Positions 1 to 8,728 are shown, counted from the first letter of the stretch. The stretch is 64,000 nucleotides of DNA from Streptomonospora alba (GCF_000826685.1 NZ_JROO01000034.1:29351-93350), one strand, 5' to 3'. The notes: generated from the letters alone by a model not told the origin. Program-made: numbers and translations.

Positions 1-54
1 GATGCCGGCGACTTCGGGGGTGCCGGGGAGCCAGCACGGTTGTTCGGGGGGCAT
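1..54 (-). CDS. 5' end of a leftward gene, cut by window edge
   Basis: Only the first 18 codons are present (MPPEQPCWLPGTPEVAGI). The ATG (complement of 52-54) is preceded, seven bases upstream, by a consensus GAGGAGG ribosome binding site (about 62-68 on the complement), which is the main reason to believe it. It diverges from the XRE/DUF5753 regulator at 301. The fragment is too short to assign a family. Confidence 0.5.
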   Translation of the reverse strand, partial: MPPEQPCWLPGTPEVAGI

Positions 55-200
55 CAGCAGGCCTCCTCGAGGGATCCGGGGCCACAGGTCCGGGACGCCG
101 TCGCGGTCGCCACTGATGGGGCGAGTCGGCGCCCTGCGTCTCCCCTGGCCGGATGAAGGGCTGTTCCGAACTCTCAGTATCACGATCAACCCACACACAC

Positions 201-239
201 GCAATCCATACTGAGGAAATTTTCTCTAGCATGGATTGC
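201..239. promoter_or_regulatory. Inverted repeat upstream of the XRE/DUF5753 gene
   Basis: Two perfect 9-bp arms, GCAATCCAT (201-209) and ATGGATTGC (231-239), are separated by 21 bp of AT-rich sequence in an otherwise GC-rich region. The repeat lies 60-100 bp upstream of the GTG start at 301 and between two divergent genes, so it is a plausible operator for the adjacent HTH regulator. Binding is inference only. Confidence 0.45.
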
Positions 240-300
240 GGTAAGTTGGTTCGGTGATGTCCGATGCGCCAAACTGGAGCTGCGAACTGGGAGGTGTCGA

Positions 301-1170
301 GTGGGCCAGAGCCCGGCAGGCGTCGCGCGGCGCACGATCGCCCGCGTCATGCGCCAGGCCCGCGTGCGGGCGGGCATCAAATCCGGAATCGCCGCGCACC
401 ACGCCGGCATCGCGCCCGGAACCCTGACCAAGTACGAGAAGGCCGAGAACCCCTGGCCCGTCTCGGTCGTGCACCTGCTGGCCGAGTACTACGGACTCTC
501 CACCGACGACCGCGACCGCATCGTCGGCCTCGCCCGCCAGCGCGAGCCCGGCTGGTGGCAGCGCCACGGCGACAGCGTCCCGGCCTGGTTCGAGCCCTAC
601 CTCGGACTCGAGCAGGAGGCCCACACCCTCCACAACTACGAGGACGGCACCGTCCCCGGCCTGCTGCAGACCGCCGATTACGCCACGGCCGTCCTCACCG
701 CAGACATCGACGCCGGCTCACACGACCAGATCGCCGCCCAAGTCGAGATCCGCACACGCCGCCAAGATCGGCTCACCGATGAAGCACCACTGGCGTTCAA
801 CGCGGTCATCAACGAAGCCGCCCTCTACCGCGTCGTCGACGGCACCGCAGTCATGCGCGAGCAGCTCCAGACGCTGCTGGATCGCGCCGACTTGCCCAAC
901 GTCGACCTCAGGATCCTGCCGTTCGAGGCCGGCGCCCACACCGGCAGCGAAGGCTCCTTCGTCATCATGCAGTTTCCCGGCATCCTCGACGACGTCGCCG
1001 CCGGCGACGTGGTGCTGGTGGAATCCCGCATCGGCGCGCTCTACCTGGAAGAGGAGTCCGAAACCGCCTCCTTCTCCCGGGTCTTCCAGCGTCTGCGGGA
1101 AACCGCGCTGACCCCTGAGGAGTCCCGGCGACGTATCCGCCACCTGCTGCAGGAGAGATACGCACCATGA
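301..1170 (+). CDS. XRE-family regulator with DUF5753 effector domain
   Basis: The protein has 289 residues. Residues about 11-66 form a helix-turn-helix of the Xre type (recognition segment around GTLTKYEKAENP), and residues about 90-275 match the DUF5753 domain (WFEPYLGLEQEAHTLHNYE, then VPGLLQTADYATAV). Such proteins are very common in filamentous actinomycetes, almost always paired with a small DUF397 protein, and often modulate development or secondary metabolism. The GTG start is chosen because GGGAGGTG lies just upstream; the stop overlaps the DUF397 start by 4 bp, implying translational coupling. Its direct targets are not visible, though the inverted repeat at 201-239 is a candidate autoregulatory site. 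Confidence 0.9.
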   Translation: MGQSPAGVARRTIARVMRQARVRAGIKSGIAAHHAGIAPGTLTKYEKAENPWPVSVVHLLAEYYGLSTDDRDRIVGLARQREPGWWQRHGDSVPAWFEPYLGLEQEAHTLHNYEDGTVPGLLQTADYATAVLTADIDAGSHDQIAAQVEIRTRRQDRLTDEAPLAFNAVINEAALYRVVDGTAVMREQLQTLLDRADLPNVDLRILPFEAGAHTGSEGSFVIMQFPGILDDVAAGDVVLVESRIGALYLEEESETASFSRVFQRLRETALTPEESRRRIRHLLQERYAP

Positions 1171-1376
1171 GGCACGAGGCGACCAACGAAAGCCCTGGAC
1201 CGCGCTGGCGCAAGTCCAGCTACTCCGGCGGCGCGGGCGGCAACTGCGTCGAGGTCACATCTGGTACCGACCAACGTCTGATCCGCGACAGCAAACAGCC
1301 GGAAGCGGGCGTTCTGGAATTCTCAGCTCGGGAGTGGACAGCGTTCCTCGCCTCGGCTCGGCGCGAGAATCTGTAG
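1167..1376 (+). CDS. DUF397 small protein
   Basis: The protein has 69 residues and the hallmark DUF397 signature WRKSSYSGGAGGNCVEV near residues 12-28, then the typical VRDSK-like segment (IRDSKQPEAGVLEFSAREW) near the C-terminus. It is translationally coupled (ATGA overlap) to the XRE/DUF5753 gene upstream. In this family the DUF397 partner usually acts with the HTH protein as a toxin-antitoxin-like or regulatory pair (BldB/WhiJ-type systems); the exact role here is inference. Confidence 0.9.
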   Translation: MRHEATNESPGPRWRKSSYSGGAGGNCVEVTSGTDQRLIRDSKQPEAGVLEFSAREWTAFLASARRENL

Positions 1377-1447
1377 GACTGGTCCGCCTGCTTCCCCAGG
1401 CATGTGGCGCCTTCCGCCATGACTGTTCGCGTCACCCTATGGGGGAT

Positions 1448-2170
1448 TCACTCTCCAGCACGAACAGTGAGAACACGGCCAACAAGGTCACGGATGTCCA
1501 CCGACTCCAACGTACCCAGGACCAGGTCCGCTCCCGCTCCCGTTAGGTCGTCGACGGAGCTGGTCCCGGAGGCGACTGCGATGACGCCCACTCCGGCCTC
1601 TCGCGCCGCTGCGATGTCCTTGGGGGTGTCTCCGATAAGGACGGTGCTCTCGCTCGGCACCGGCGCGCCCACTCGTTCCGCAGCTCGCGCCATGGCGAAC
1701 TCGACCAGCCGCGGCCGGTAGGCATCGTCGTCACCGTAGGCTCCTGTGTCCAAGTTCAAATAGCGCTCCAGACCGAACACGCTCAGCTTGACCTGCGCCG
1801 CTCGCCTGGTGTTACCCGTCAACACGCTCTGCACGACGTCGGGTTCAGTCGCCAGGGCACCAACCGCCTCCTCGACGCCGGGCAGTGCCCGCCCCCGCTT
1901 ACGGAGTTCGTCCACCCGGGCGCGGTATCCGTCCGCCTGTGCGGCGGCGAAACGCTCGAATAGGCCGTCGTCGCGGTGCTGGATGCCGTTGATCTCCAGA
2001 GTCTTTTCCAACAGCACTGGTTCGGTGTGCCCGTGTGCAGTGGCCATGCCGGCGCTCATCGTCATCCCCGTCGCCTTCTCGAACGCTTCTCGGAAGACAG
2101 CGCTGCCCACACCGCGGGTCTCGATCAATGTGTGGTCGACGTCCCACAGGACCAGGCAGCGGGGCAGCAT
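1448..2170 (-). CDS. HAD-superfamily hydrolase (phosphoglycolate-phosphatase-like)
   Basis: The protein has 240 residues. Motif I is WDVDHT (nucleophile Asp10, Asp12), motif II is around LTGNTRR, and motif IV is IGDTPKDIAAA. An alpha-helical cap lies between motifs I and II, as in subfamily-I beta-phosphoglucomutase/Gph-type phosphatases. It probably dephosphorylates a small phosphorylated metabolite. The start at 2170 is preferred because GGAG sits 7 nt upstream; a longer start at 2206 has no good ribosome binding site. It diverges from the XRE gene at 2254. No link to the cluster downstream is proven. Confidence 0.85.
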   Translation of the reverse strand: MLPRCLVLWDVDHTLIETRGVGSAVFREAFEKATGMTMSAGMATAHGHTEPVLLEKTLEINGIQHRDDGLFERFAAAQADGYRARVDELRKRGRALPGVEEAVGALATEPDVVQSVLTGNTRRAAQVKLSVFGLERYLNLDTGAYGDDDAYRPRLVEFAMARAAERVGAPVPSESTVLIGDTPKDIAAAREAGVGVIAVASGTSSVDDLTGAGADLVLGTLESVDIRDLVGRVLTVRAGE

Positions 2171-2253
2171 CGGCGGCTCCAACACAGAGAATCGGGGGCG
2201 GGCCATTTACCATGTACCCCCACGGACGGCGTTCCAGCCAGGAGGGCGGGATC

Positions 2254-3462
2254 ATGTCGCTGGGTCAGGTCTTCGCACAACGCGTGCGGTGGCATCGCAC
2301 TCGGCAGGGTAAGTCCCAGGCGGTGGTCGCGGGGCTCGCAGGCATCAACGCCGAGTACCTCGGACAGATCGAGCGTGGATACCGGATCCCGTCACTGGAT
2401 GTCGTCGAGGCTGTCGCCGACGCCCTCGGAATTTCCGTGCCTGAGCTGGTAACCGAGAGCGGTGAGCGCCCGCCGCCCGCCCCCGATGTTCTCTTGGCGT
2501 CTGATCTGCACCGCTCGCTTCTCCTCCAGCAGATGGCCTCCTCAGACCGCAGTGTCGGCGAGTTACAGGAAGCGGTCGAGCACGCCTGGCGCCTCTGGCA
2601 GGGGGCCGCAGACCGCTACAGCCGTCTGGCCGCTCTGGTCCCCGACCTGATCGGTGACGTCGCCGCGATCGGCGGCGCCGGAGCTACAGATCCCCTCCTT
2701 GAGCGCCGAGTGGCAGCCGACGCCTACGCCCTCTTACGGACTGTGGCTCGGCGCATCGGGCGCCCCGACCTGGCGCTGGTAGCCGCCGACCGTGAGCGGC
2801 GAGCTGCGGAGCAAACAGAGAACGCTGTCCGCCTGGCAAGGGCGAACTGGAACCTCGCGCATGCGCTGTTGGGCCAGCAGGAGCCCGAAACCGCCGAAGA
2901 AATTGCCTTAGCAGCCATCGCCGATCTCAAACGGCATGACACCCAAGAGGCCGCAGCGATCAGCGGCGCGCTGTGGCTCGCCGCCGCTGTAGCCGCCGCG
3001 CGTAGTCAACGAAGATTCGCGGCCATCGAGCGCATCAATGAGCACGCTCGTCCTCTCGCGGAAAAGACCGGGGAAACCAATGTGGGCCGGACCGCCTTCG
3101 GCCCGACCAACGTCGCCCTGCACATGGTCAGTATCGAACTCGAAGACGGTCACACCGCTAACGCGCTGGCTATCGCCGACGGAATCGACCCGGCTCCGCT
3201 GCAATCACGTGAGCGCCGCACTACCTTGGCGCTCGATCTAGCCCGCAGTCACGCCCTGCGCTGCGATCCAGGTGCCGCCCTGCTGCATCTGCTGGAAGCA
3301 GAACAGAGCAGCGCCGAGGAACTGCGCTACAACCCCATGGCACACGACACCGTGCGCCGGGTGTTCCAGCGCGCCCGGCCCTCGCTACGCAAGCAGCTCA
3401 CCGCACTCGCCCAGCGTGTCGGCATCGAAGACGAGATCGCCACCGGTCACGCACTTTCCTAG
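2254..3462 (+). CDS. XRE-family regulator with helical-repeat C-terminus
   Basis: The protein has 402 residues. An N-terminal Xre HTH spans about residues 5-62 (SQAVVAGLAGINAEYLGQIE, then RGYRIPSLDVVEAVADALGI), followed by about 320 residues rich in Ala/Leu/Arg helices that look like TPR-type repeats. Actinomycete regulators of this plan are often cluster-situated. The ATG at 2254 is chosen because GGAGGG lies 7-12 nt upstream and the HTH begins immediately; an ATG at 2212 would only add an unstructured tail. It lies at the head of the biosynthetic region and ends in a small stem-loop. Confidence 0.85.
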   Translation: MSLGQVFAQRVRWHRTRQGKSQAVVAGLAGINAEYLGQIERGYRIPSLDVVEAVADALGISVPELVTESGERPPPAPDVLLASDLHRSLLLQQMASSDRSVGELQEAVEHAWRLWQGAADRYSRLAALVPDLIGDVAAIGGAGATDPLLERRVAADAYALLRTVARRIGRPDLALVAADRERRAAEQTENAVRLARANWNLAHALLGQQEPETAEEIALAAIADLKRHDTQEAAAISGALWLAAAVAAARSQRRFAAIERINEHARPLAEKTGETNVGRTAFGPTNVALHMVSIELEDGHTANALAIADGIDPAPLQSRERRTTLALDLARSHALRCDPGAALLHLLEAEQSSAEELRYNPMAHDTVRRVFQRARPSLRKQLTALAQRVGIEDEIATGHALS

Positions 3463-3475
3463 CCCTGCGCTAGGA
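3457..3475 (+). terminator. Stem-loop at end of the XRE gene
   Basis: TCCTAGC (3457-3463) pairs perfectly with GCTAGGA (3469-3475) across a 5-nt loop; the stem overlaps the TAG stop codon and is followed by CGTTTC. It is short and lacks a real U-tract, so it is only a weak terminator candidate. Confidence 0.4.
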
Positions 3476-3559
3476 CGTTTCAGCGCCAGTAGGCCGCGCT
3501 GAATCCTTCCCTAAATTCGTCCTCGCTGCATGATCCATCACGCTGCGAGGAGACAAGGA

Positions 3560-3781
3560 ATGGCCGACTACCGAGCGCTTTTCGGCTTGGCCACATGCGC
3601 GTCCGCGGTAGCGCGGGCGAAGCGAGGCCACAACCCAGTGATTGCCGATGGACACGGCGGGGCTGAGCAAAGGCCCGGCTTCCTCGGCCGCAGCACCTTC
3701 TGGAGAACACTAGCCCTCGGCCACCTCGGCGGGCGGTCGGACCATGAGCACACACCGGCCAATCAGGCAGGTGAGTCTTGA
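3560..3781 (+). CDS. Small hypothetical protein, first gene of the cluster operon
   Basis: The protein has 73 residues and starts MADYRALFGLATCASAVARA. A GAGGAG ribosome binding site lies 7 nt before the ATG. Its TGA overlaps the TTG start of the next gene (TTGA), which argues for real translational coupling. No recognised domain or membrane segment is visible. It could be the first gene of the biosynthetic operon; function unknown. Confidence 0.5.
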   Translation: MADYRALFGLATCASAVARAKRGHNPVIADGHGGAEQRPGFLGRSTFWRTLALGHLGGRSDHEHTPANQAGES

Positions 3782-4362
3782 GTAGGGCAGGCGACGATAC
3801 CACTGGAGCTTTGGCCCGCCTGCGCTGGCGTTACCCCCACTGGGACATCCGATACTACGCCGCCACCTCGCTGCCCGAACGCGGAGTGTTCGTGGCCAGC
3901 ATCGCGCCGGCTCCCGAGTGCCTCAGAGGAGTTCTGACCGCAGCGGCTTCCAGCGAGGAAGGACTCCTTCAGCAGTTGGAAATCCATGACCGCGTGGCGC
4001 GCCACATCTCCGAGGCCGCAAACACGGGCACGAGGGCGCTCGCCACAGATGAGGAGGCCGTGGCCGGGCTTCAGGGACAGCACCCGCATTGGCGGATCCG
4101 CTACGAGACCGACCCCGGCGATGGCCGGTTGGTGGCCACCCGGTCCCTGACCCCGGCACAGGCCGCTCTGGGGTTGCTGGAAACCGTGACCGCCGACGAC
4201 GCCACCGAGCTGGCGCACCGCTTGGCCTACCAGGACGCCCTGGCCGCCGGCGCGGACGCCATCACCCTGGCCCTCGCCCCTCACGACGATCTGGCCGAGG
4301 ACGCCGCCGACCTGATCGCCGGCTGCGAAGCGTTGCTGCACCGCACCGCCGACGGCACCTGA
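3778..4362 (+). CDS. Hypothetical protein with an internal duplication
   Basis: The protein has 194 residues from a TTG start that overlaps the previous stop. It contains two copies of a roughly 80-residue unit: LRWRYPHWDIRYYAATS near residue 14 and LQGQHPHWRIRYETDPG near residue 98. Each is followed by a strand with -VAS/-VAT and an Ala/Leu-rich helix. The PHW-IRY core is conserved between the copies. No known enzyme motif is seen; it may be a small binding or scaffold protein. It lies 75 bp upstream of the first P450 gene. Confidence 0.7.
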   Translation: MSRAGDDTTGALARLRWRYPHWDIRYYAATSLPERGVFVASIAPAPECLRGVLTAAASSEEGLLQQLEIHDRVARHISEAANTGTRALATDEEAVAGLQGQHPHWRIRYETDPGDGRLVATRSLTPAQAALGLLETVTADDATELAHRLAYQDALAAGADAITLALAPHDDLAEDAADLIAGCEALLHRTADGT

Positions 4363-4437
4363 AGCCGCGCCGCCGCAGTGCCCGATCCATGCCGGATTCC
4401 CGCCCTCACCCGCCCCTCCTGTGTGAAAGCGACCGTT

Positions 4438-5778
4438 ATGCCGCTGGCCCCTGACCCCCCGCCGCCGCTCCTGCGGCTGGACGATCCCGCCCTGGACCTA
4501 CCCGCCGCCCTCGACGATCTCCACCCGGAGCACTTCCAGCGGGGGCTAGTGCCCGTCGAGTTGGAGAAGGGTGTGTCCGCCTGGCTCATGATCACCCTGT
4601 ATTGCCTCCAGCACGTCCTCAAAGACGAGCGGTACTACGCCCGCGACCCCCGCGCTTGGCGCGACCTGGGCAACGGCACCATCCCCGACACCAGCCCCCT
4701 CCACGCGCTGTATCCGCCTCGCAGGAACGCGCTGTCGGTCGACGGCGCCGAACACACCCGGCTGCGCGCCGCACTGACCGGCGCGCTGGAGGAGGTCGCG
4801 CTCCACCACGTCACCCACGAGGTGAGCCAGACCGCCGACGTGATCATCGACTGGTTCTGCACCCGCGGCGAAGCCGACGTCGTCTCCGAGTACGCCTCCG
4901 TGCTCCCGCTGCTGGTGCTGTGCCGCCTGTTCGGCATGGACCAGCACGCCGGGCTGCGGGTCGGCATGGCCATGCAGCGCCTCTGGGACGGCCAGGCCGA
5001 CGCCGCCCACGCCCACCACCAACTCCAAGACCTCCTGCTGGGCCACGCCGCCCACCGCCGCACCCAGCCGGGCCGCGACATCACCACCGGCATGATCACC
5101 CGCGGCCTGGACGACGAGGAGATCCGCGACCAGCTCGCGCTGATCATGGCCGCCGCCCACGACCCCATCGCCCACGCCATCACCAACACCCTCGCCGACC
5201 TCTTGCAGACATCCCGGCTGCACATGGTCGGCTCCACCTGGCTGATCAGCGAAACCCTCAACCACGGGATCTGGCACCACCCGCCCCTGGAGACCCTGGT
5301 GGGCCGCTTCCCCACCGTCGACGGCCTCGAGCTGGGCGGCTACCGGCTGGCTCGGGGCGACTGCCTGGTCATGGGCTTCGGCGCCGCCCAGCGCCACCAG
5401 CTGCGCACCGCCCCGCCCAGCCCCTCCAACCGGGCCTATCCGGTCTTCGGCATGGGACCGCACGGCTGCCCCCGCCTGGGCCGCGACATCGCCCTGGCCA
5501 CCGCCCAAACCGGGGTGGAACGCCTCCAGCAGCGCCTGCCCGACCTACGCCTGCGCGAGAACGACACCCCGCGGCGCGCCTCGACGGTCATCGCCGGACG
5601 CCGCGCCCTGCCTGTCACGTTCACCCCCGCCCGCCCGCTCACACCCCCCGAAACCCACCAGGAGGACCCGTGGACGCCGTCCCCCGCCCCGCAGCGCGCA
5701 TCCGCCTCGCACTCGACGACCCCGCCACCAACACGCAGCGCCTTCGAGCGGCTGGCCCGGTGGCTGCGGTTGATCTAG
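4438..5778 (+). CDS. Cytochrome P450-like protein with degenerate motifs
   Basis: The protein has 446 residues. The overall P450 plan is clear, ending in the heme-ligand loop FGMGPHGCPR (residues 337-346, Cys344). Two hallmarks are altered: the I-helix reads AAHDP (239-243) without the catalytic Thr, and the K-helix ExxR reads ETLN (272-275), losing the Arg. It may bind heme but be a poor oxygenase, or act in a substrate-handling or cross-linking role. The C-terminal ~35 residues are Pro/Thr/Ser-rich and overlap the next P450 gene by 109 bp. The start is uncertain: an in-frame GTG at 4378 would add 20 residues. Confidence 0.75.
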   Translation: MPLAPDPPPPLLRLDDPALDLPAALDDLHPEHFQRGLVPVELEKGVSAWLMITLYCLQHVLKDERYYARDPRAWRDLGNGTIPDTSPLHALYPPRRNALSVDGAEHTRLRAALTGALEEVALHHVTHEVSQTADVIIDWFCTRGEADVVSEYASVLPLLVLCRLFGMDQHAGLRVGMAMQRLWDGQADAAHAHHQLQDLLLGHAAHRRTQPGRDITTGMITRGLDDEEIRDQLALIMAAAHDPIAHAITNTLADLLQTSRLHMVGSTWLISETLNHGIWHHPPLETLVGRFPTVDGLELGGYRLARGDCLVMGFGAAQRHQLRTAPPSPSNRAYPVFGMGPHGCPRLGRDIALATAQTGVERLQQRLPDLRLRENDTPRRASTVIAGRRALPVTFTPARPLTPPETHQEDPWTPSPAPQRASASHSTTPPPTRSAFERLARWLRLI

Positions 5779-6878
5779 CCGGCCTGGGCCTGTGGGCCGC
5801 CTGCGGGGACGAGGCCCTGCGCACCGTCCAAGGCGACACCAGCGGCACGTTCCTGCGCGGCGCCGAGAACTGGCCCGCCCTGCAACGCGGCGAGTTGGAC
5901 CGCGCCCATCCGCTGGTGGCGCTGGTGGGCGACCTGCGCAGCCTCCTCGCCCTCAACGGCACCGAGCACGAACAGATCCGCCGCCTACTGCGGCCCGCGT
6001 TCACCCCGGCCGCTGTGAAACAGCGCCGCAGCCAGATCGAGGCCATCACCGAGAGGCTGCTCGATGGGATGGAGCAGGCTGGCCCTCGGGTGGACCTGCT
6101 GGATTACGCCTGGGAGTTGACCGTGGAGGTGTTCCTCGACCTGTTCGGGCTCGGTGCCGAGCACGCCGCGACACTCACCGACATCACCACCCGCGCCTTC
6201 GCATTGAGTGACCCGGGCGTGCATGAGGAAGCCCGCGCCTATATCGCCGACCTGCTCGACCGCCGCTCGCCTGAGGCCGAGGGCGACCTGATCTCGCTGC
6301 TGGCCGCGGCCCAGCGCGAGGGCGACGTGTCGCGCGCCGACGCCGTCGACACCTGCTACCTGCTGATCGTTGCGGGTTTCGACACCACCCTCGGGGCTCT
6401 GCTGAATTCCGCCCACGCCCTGCTCACTCACCCCGACCAACGCGACTTGGTCCTGTCCGGGCGGGTGGCGTGGGCGCCGGCGGTCGAGGAGTGTCTGCGC
6501 CGCTATAGCTCCGTGGCCACCCTCCCGATTGTCTTCACCACCCGCGACGTCGAGCTGTGCGGCACCGAGCTGCCCGCCGGGGCCGGGGTGCTGCTGGGCA
6601 TCGCCGCCGCCGGACTCGACCCCCACCGGTGGCAGGACCCGGAGGTCTTCGACGTCACCCGCAATCCCCGCGGCCACCTGGCCTTCGGCCACGGCCCGCA
6701 CCTGTGCCTGGGCGCCCACCTCGCCCGCCTGGAACTCGAAACGGCCCTGTCGGGCCTGTTGACCCGCTTCCCCCACCTTGAACTGGCGGGACCCGTCCCG
6801 CCGCTGCCCAGCTTCATGATCCGCCGCCCCGCCAGCCTGCCGGTGAATCTGGGCTCGGGCGCCGTCCACGCCGCCTGA
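5670..6878 (+). CDS. Cytochrome P450
   Basis: The protein has 402 residues and a canonical bacterial class-I P450 layout: I-helix AGFDTT (235-240), K-helix ECLR (274-277) and heme loop FGHGPHLCLG (339-348, Cys346). It would be a soluble monooxygenase needing a ferredoxin and reductase supplied elsewhere in the genome, since neither is encoded in this window. The GTG start at 5670 is supported by GGAGG 4 nt upstream, although this places the start inside the preceding P450 frame; the overlap suggests coupling. It is presumably a tailoring enzyme of the surrounding cluster; its substrate is unknown. Confidence 0.88.
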   Translation: MDAVPRPAARIRLALDDPATNTQRLRAAGPVAAVDLAGLGLWAACGDEALRTVQGDTSGTFLRGAENWPALQRGELDRAHPLVALVGDLRSLLALNGTEHEQIRRLLRPAFTPAAVKQRRSQIEAITERLLDGMEQAGPRVDLLDYAWELTVEVFLDLFGLGAEHAATLTDITTRAFALSDPGVHEEARAYIADLLDRRSPEAEGDLISLLAAAQREGDVSRADAVDTCYLLIVAGFDTTLGALLNSAHALLTHPDQRDLVLSGRVAWAPAVEECLRRYSSVATLPIVFTTRDVELCGTELPAGAGVLLGIAAAGLDPHRWQDPEVFDVTRNPRGHLAFGHGPHLCLGAHLARLELETALSGLLTRFPHLELAGPVPPLPSFMIRRPASLPVNLGSGAVHAA

Positions 6879-7011
6879 CCGTCGCCCCTTCCCGTGTGGC
6901 CGTCGCATCCGAGGGCCTAACGATGGTGGAACGTCCCGCGCTGCCAACGGACCCATCGGCGTGCCCGCTCTCACGCTGCAATCCGCCTCTGTTCACGACA
7001 GGTGCATCACC

Positions 7012-7842
7012 ATGTCCGACCACGCCCCCACAGGTGTCGACCCCTATACCCCCAGCGCCGCCCGCCTCTACGACTTCTACCTGGGCGGCAAGGATAACTA
7101 CGCCGCCGACCGCGACGCCGGCACCCAACTCCTGCAGCGCATCCCCGAGCTGCGCAGCACCGCCCACGCCAACCGATACTTCCTGCGCCGCGTCGTGCGC
7201 CATCTGGCCACCGAAGCCGGGGTGCGCCAATTCCTCGACATCGGCTCCGGGCTACCCACCCAGGACAACGTCCACCAAGTCGCCCAGCGCCACAACCCCG
7301 GCGCCCGCGTCGTCTACGTCGACAACGACCCCATCGTGCTCGCCCACGCACACGCGCTCCTGGCCGACGACCCATCCACCACCGCGGTCGCCAACGCCGA
7401 CCTGCGCGACCCGGCCGGCATCATCGCCCACCCCGAGAGCCAGCGGATGATCGACTTCACCCAACCGGTCGCCGTGCTGATGATCGCCGTCCTGCACTTC
7501 CTCACCGACGACGACGCCCCCAACGACGTGGTGGCCGCCCTGCGCGAGGAGCTGTGCCCGGGCTCCTACATCGCCATCTCCCACCTGGAGAACGAGACCA
7601 GCCCCGAGCGGGCGGCGTTCATGGAACAGGTCTACGCCCGCAGCTCCGCGACGCTGCAAGGGCGCAGCCACGCCGAGATCCACCGGCTCTTCACCGGGCT
7701 GAAACTCGTCGAGCCCGGCGTAGTCCCCATCTCCGAATGGCGCCGCGACCCCACCGAGCCCTACTGGCCACCCGAACAGGCCTGGGGCGACGGCGGCCTG
7801 GCCCGTGTCACCTCCCTCCCGCCCACACCGATCCGGGGCTGA
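7012..7842 (+). CDS. SAM-dependent methyltransferase, DUF574/Methyltransf_19 family
   Basis: The protein has 276 residues. The family's N-terminal signature ARLYDFYLGGKDNY is at 17-30, SAM motif I FLDIGSGLPT at 74-83, and YVDNDPIVLAHA supplies the acidic ribose-binding residue. This family is abundant in actinomycetes and often sits beside DUF397/DUF5753 regulators; its biochemical targets are mostly uncharacterised. The ATG at 7012 is chosen because the family signature begins right after it. It lies between the P450 pair and the exporter in one direction, so probably in the same transcription unit. Confidence 0.88.
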   Translation: MSDHAPTGVDPYTPSAARLYDFYLGGKDNYAADRDAGTQLLQRIPELRSTAHANRYFLRRVVRHLATEAGVRQFLDIGSGLPTQDNVHQVAQRHNPGARVVYVDNDPIVLAHAHALLADDPSTTAVANADLRDPAGIIAHPESQRMIDFTQPVAVLMIAVLHFLTDDDAPNDVVAALREELCPGSYIAISHLENETSPERAAFMEQVYARSSATLQGRSHAEIHRLFTGLKLVEPGVVPISEWRRDPTEPYWPPEQAWGDGGLARVTSLPPTPIRG

Positions 7843-7894
7843 CGCCCGCCCCCTCACCCACCCCACCCCGACAAGCAGGAAGAGGATTCGCCCA

Positions 7895-8728
7895 GTGGCG
7901 TGGTTGACGATCATGTCTTTGAATCTCCAACACGGCGGCATCCAGACCGGCGACGGCCGCCCCGACGACCGGTGGCCCGAGCTGGCCGCCACCATCAACG
8001 CCGCCTCACCCGACATCCTCTGCCTGCAGGAATGCCACGGCTGGACCGACCACCTCCACCACCAGGTCTACCGGGCCGAGCGGGACCTGGACATGCGCCT
8101 GGCCGGACTCGTCGGCGGCCGCGCCGTCGGCGGCAACGCCGTCTTCTACCGGCCCGGCGCCGTCGCCCAGTGCGGGTGGGCCGAGGCCTACGCCCGCGAG
8201 CTCTACACCGGCCTGGGCGTCGCGCTCTTCGCGGTCGAGGGGGTGCCCGAGCGGTTGGCCGTGGTCAGCACGCATCTGAGCACCACCACCGCCGAGCAGC
8301 AGGTCGAGGAGGCCATGCGGGTCGCCGACCGCGTCACCCGCTACGGCGGCTACGGGGTGATGATCGGCGACATCAACGCCCACCCGCTGTTGGACGGCGG
8401 CCGGTTCCCGGATCCGGCCGGCATCAAGCCGCTGGACCGCACCTGCCGCTACGACGAGGCCGACCAGCCCGACCGGCGCGTGGCGCGCCGCCTGCACCGC
8501 GCCGGGCTTACCGATGCGGCCGCCCACCTGGCCGCCCGGACACACAACACCGACCACTACGCGCCGACGGGCACGGGAAAGATCCGGGTGGACCGGGCCC
8601 TGCTGACCCTGCCCCTGGTCCCGCTCCTGAGCGGCTACACGCGCATCTCCACCGCCAGCGACCACGACGCCATCGCCATCACGCTCGACCGCCCCGATGC
8701 CGGCCCAGCCGCATCGGCTGCTGCCTGA
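7895..8728 (+). CDS. Endonuclease/exonuclease/phosphatase-family protein
   Basis: The protein has 277 residues. The EEP fold motifs are in order: MSLNLQHGG (residues 7-15), LCLQECHGW with the metal-binding Glu46, VVSTHLS, GDINAHPLLD and the C-terminal SDHDAIAITL. Metal-dependent phosphodiester or phosphomonoester hydrolysis is the family chemistry; the substrate cannot be predicted. The GTG start is preceded by AGGAAGAGG. There is no signal peptide, so it is cytoplasmic. It sits directly upstream of the ABC exporter gene and may remove a phosphate group from a protected intermediate, which is speculation. Confidence 0.82.
   Translation: MAWLTIMSLNLQHGGIQTGDGRPDDRWPELAATINAASPDILCLQECHGWTDHLHHQVYRAERDLDMRLAGLVGGRAVGGNAVFYRPGAVAQCGWAEAYARELYTGLGVALFAVEGVPERLAVVSTHLSTTTAEQQVEEAMRVADRVTRYGGYGVMIGDINAHPLLDGGRFPDPAGIKPLDRTCRYDEADQPDRRVARRLHRAGLTDAAAHLAARTHNTDHYAPTGTGKIRVDRALLTLPLVPLLSGYTRISTASDHDAIAITLDRPDAGPAASAAA

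Noticed and set aside
4389..4454. Short frame upstream of the first P450 ending in DRYAAGP, considered as a second mini-precursor
   Set aside because: No ribosome binding site, overlaps the likely P450 start, and lacks the M-R-Y-x-H pattern.
4602..5669. Long N-terminal extension of the second P450
   Set aside because: Arg/Pro/His-rich shadow of the first P450 gene; the GTG at 5670 with GGAGG gives a normal-length P450.
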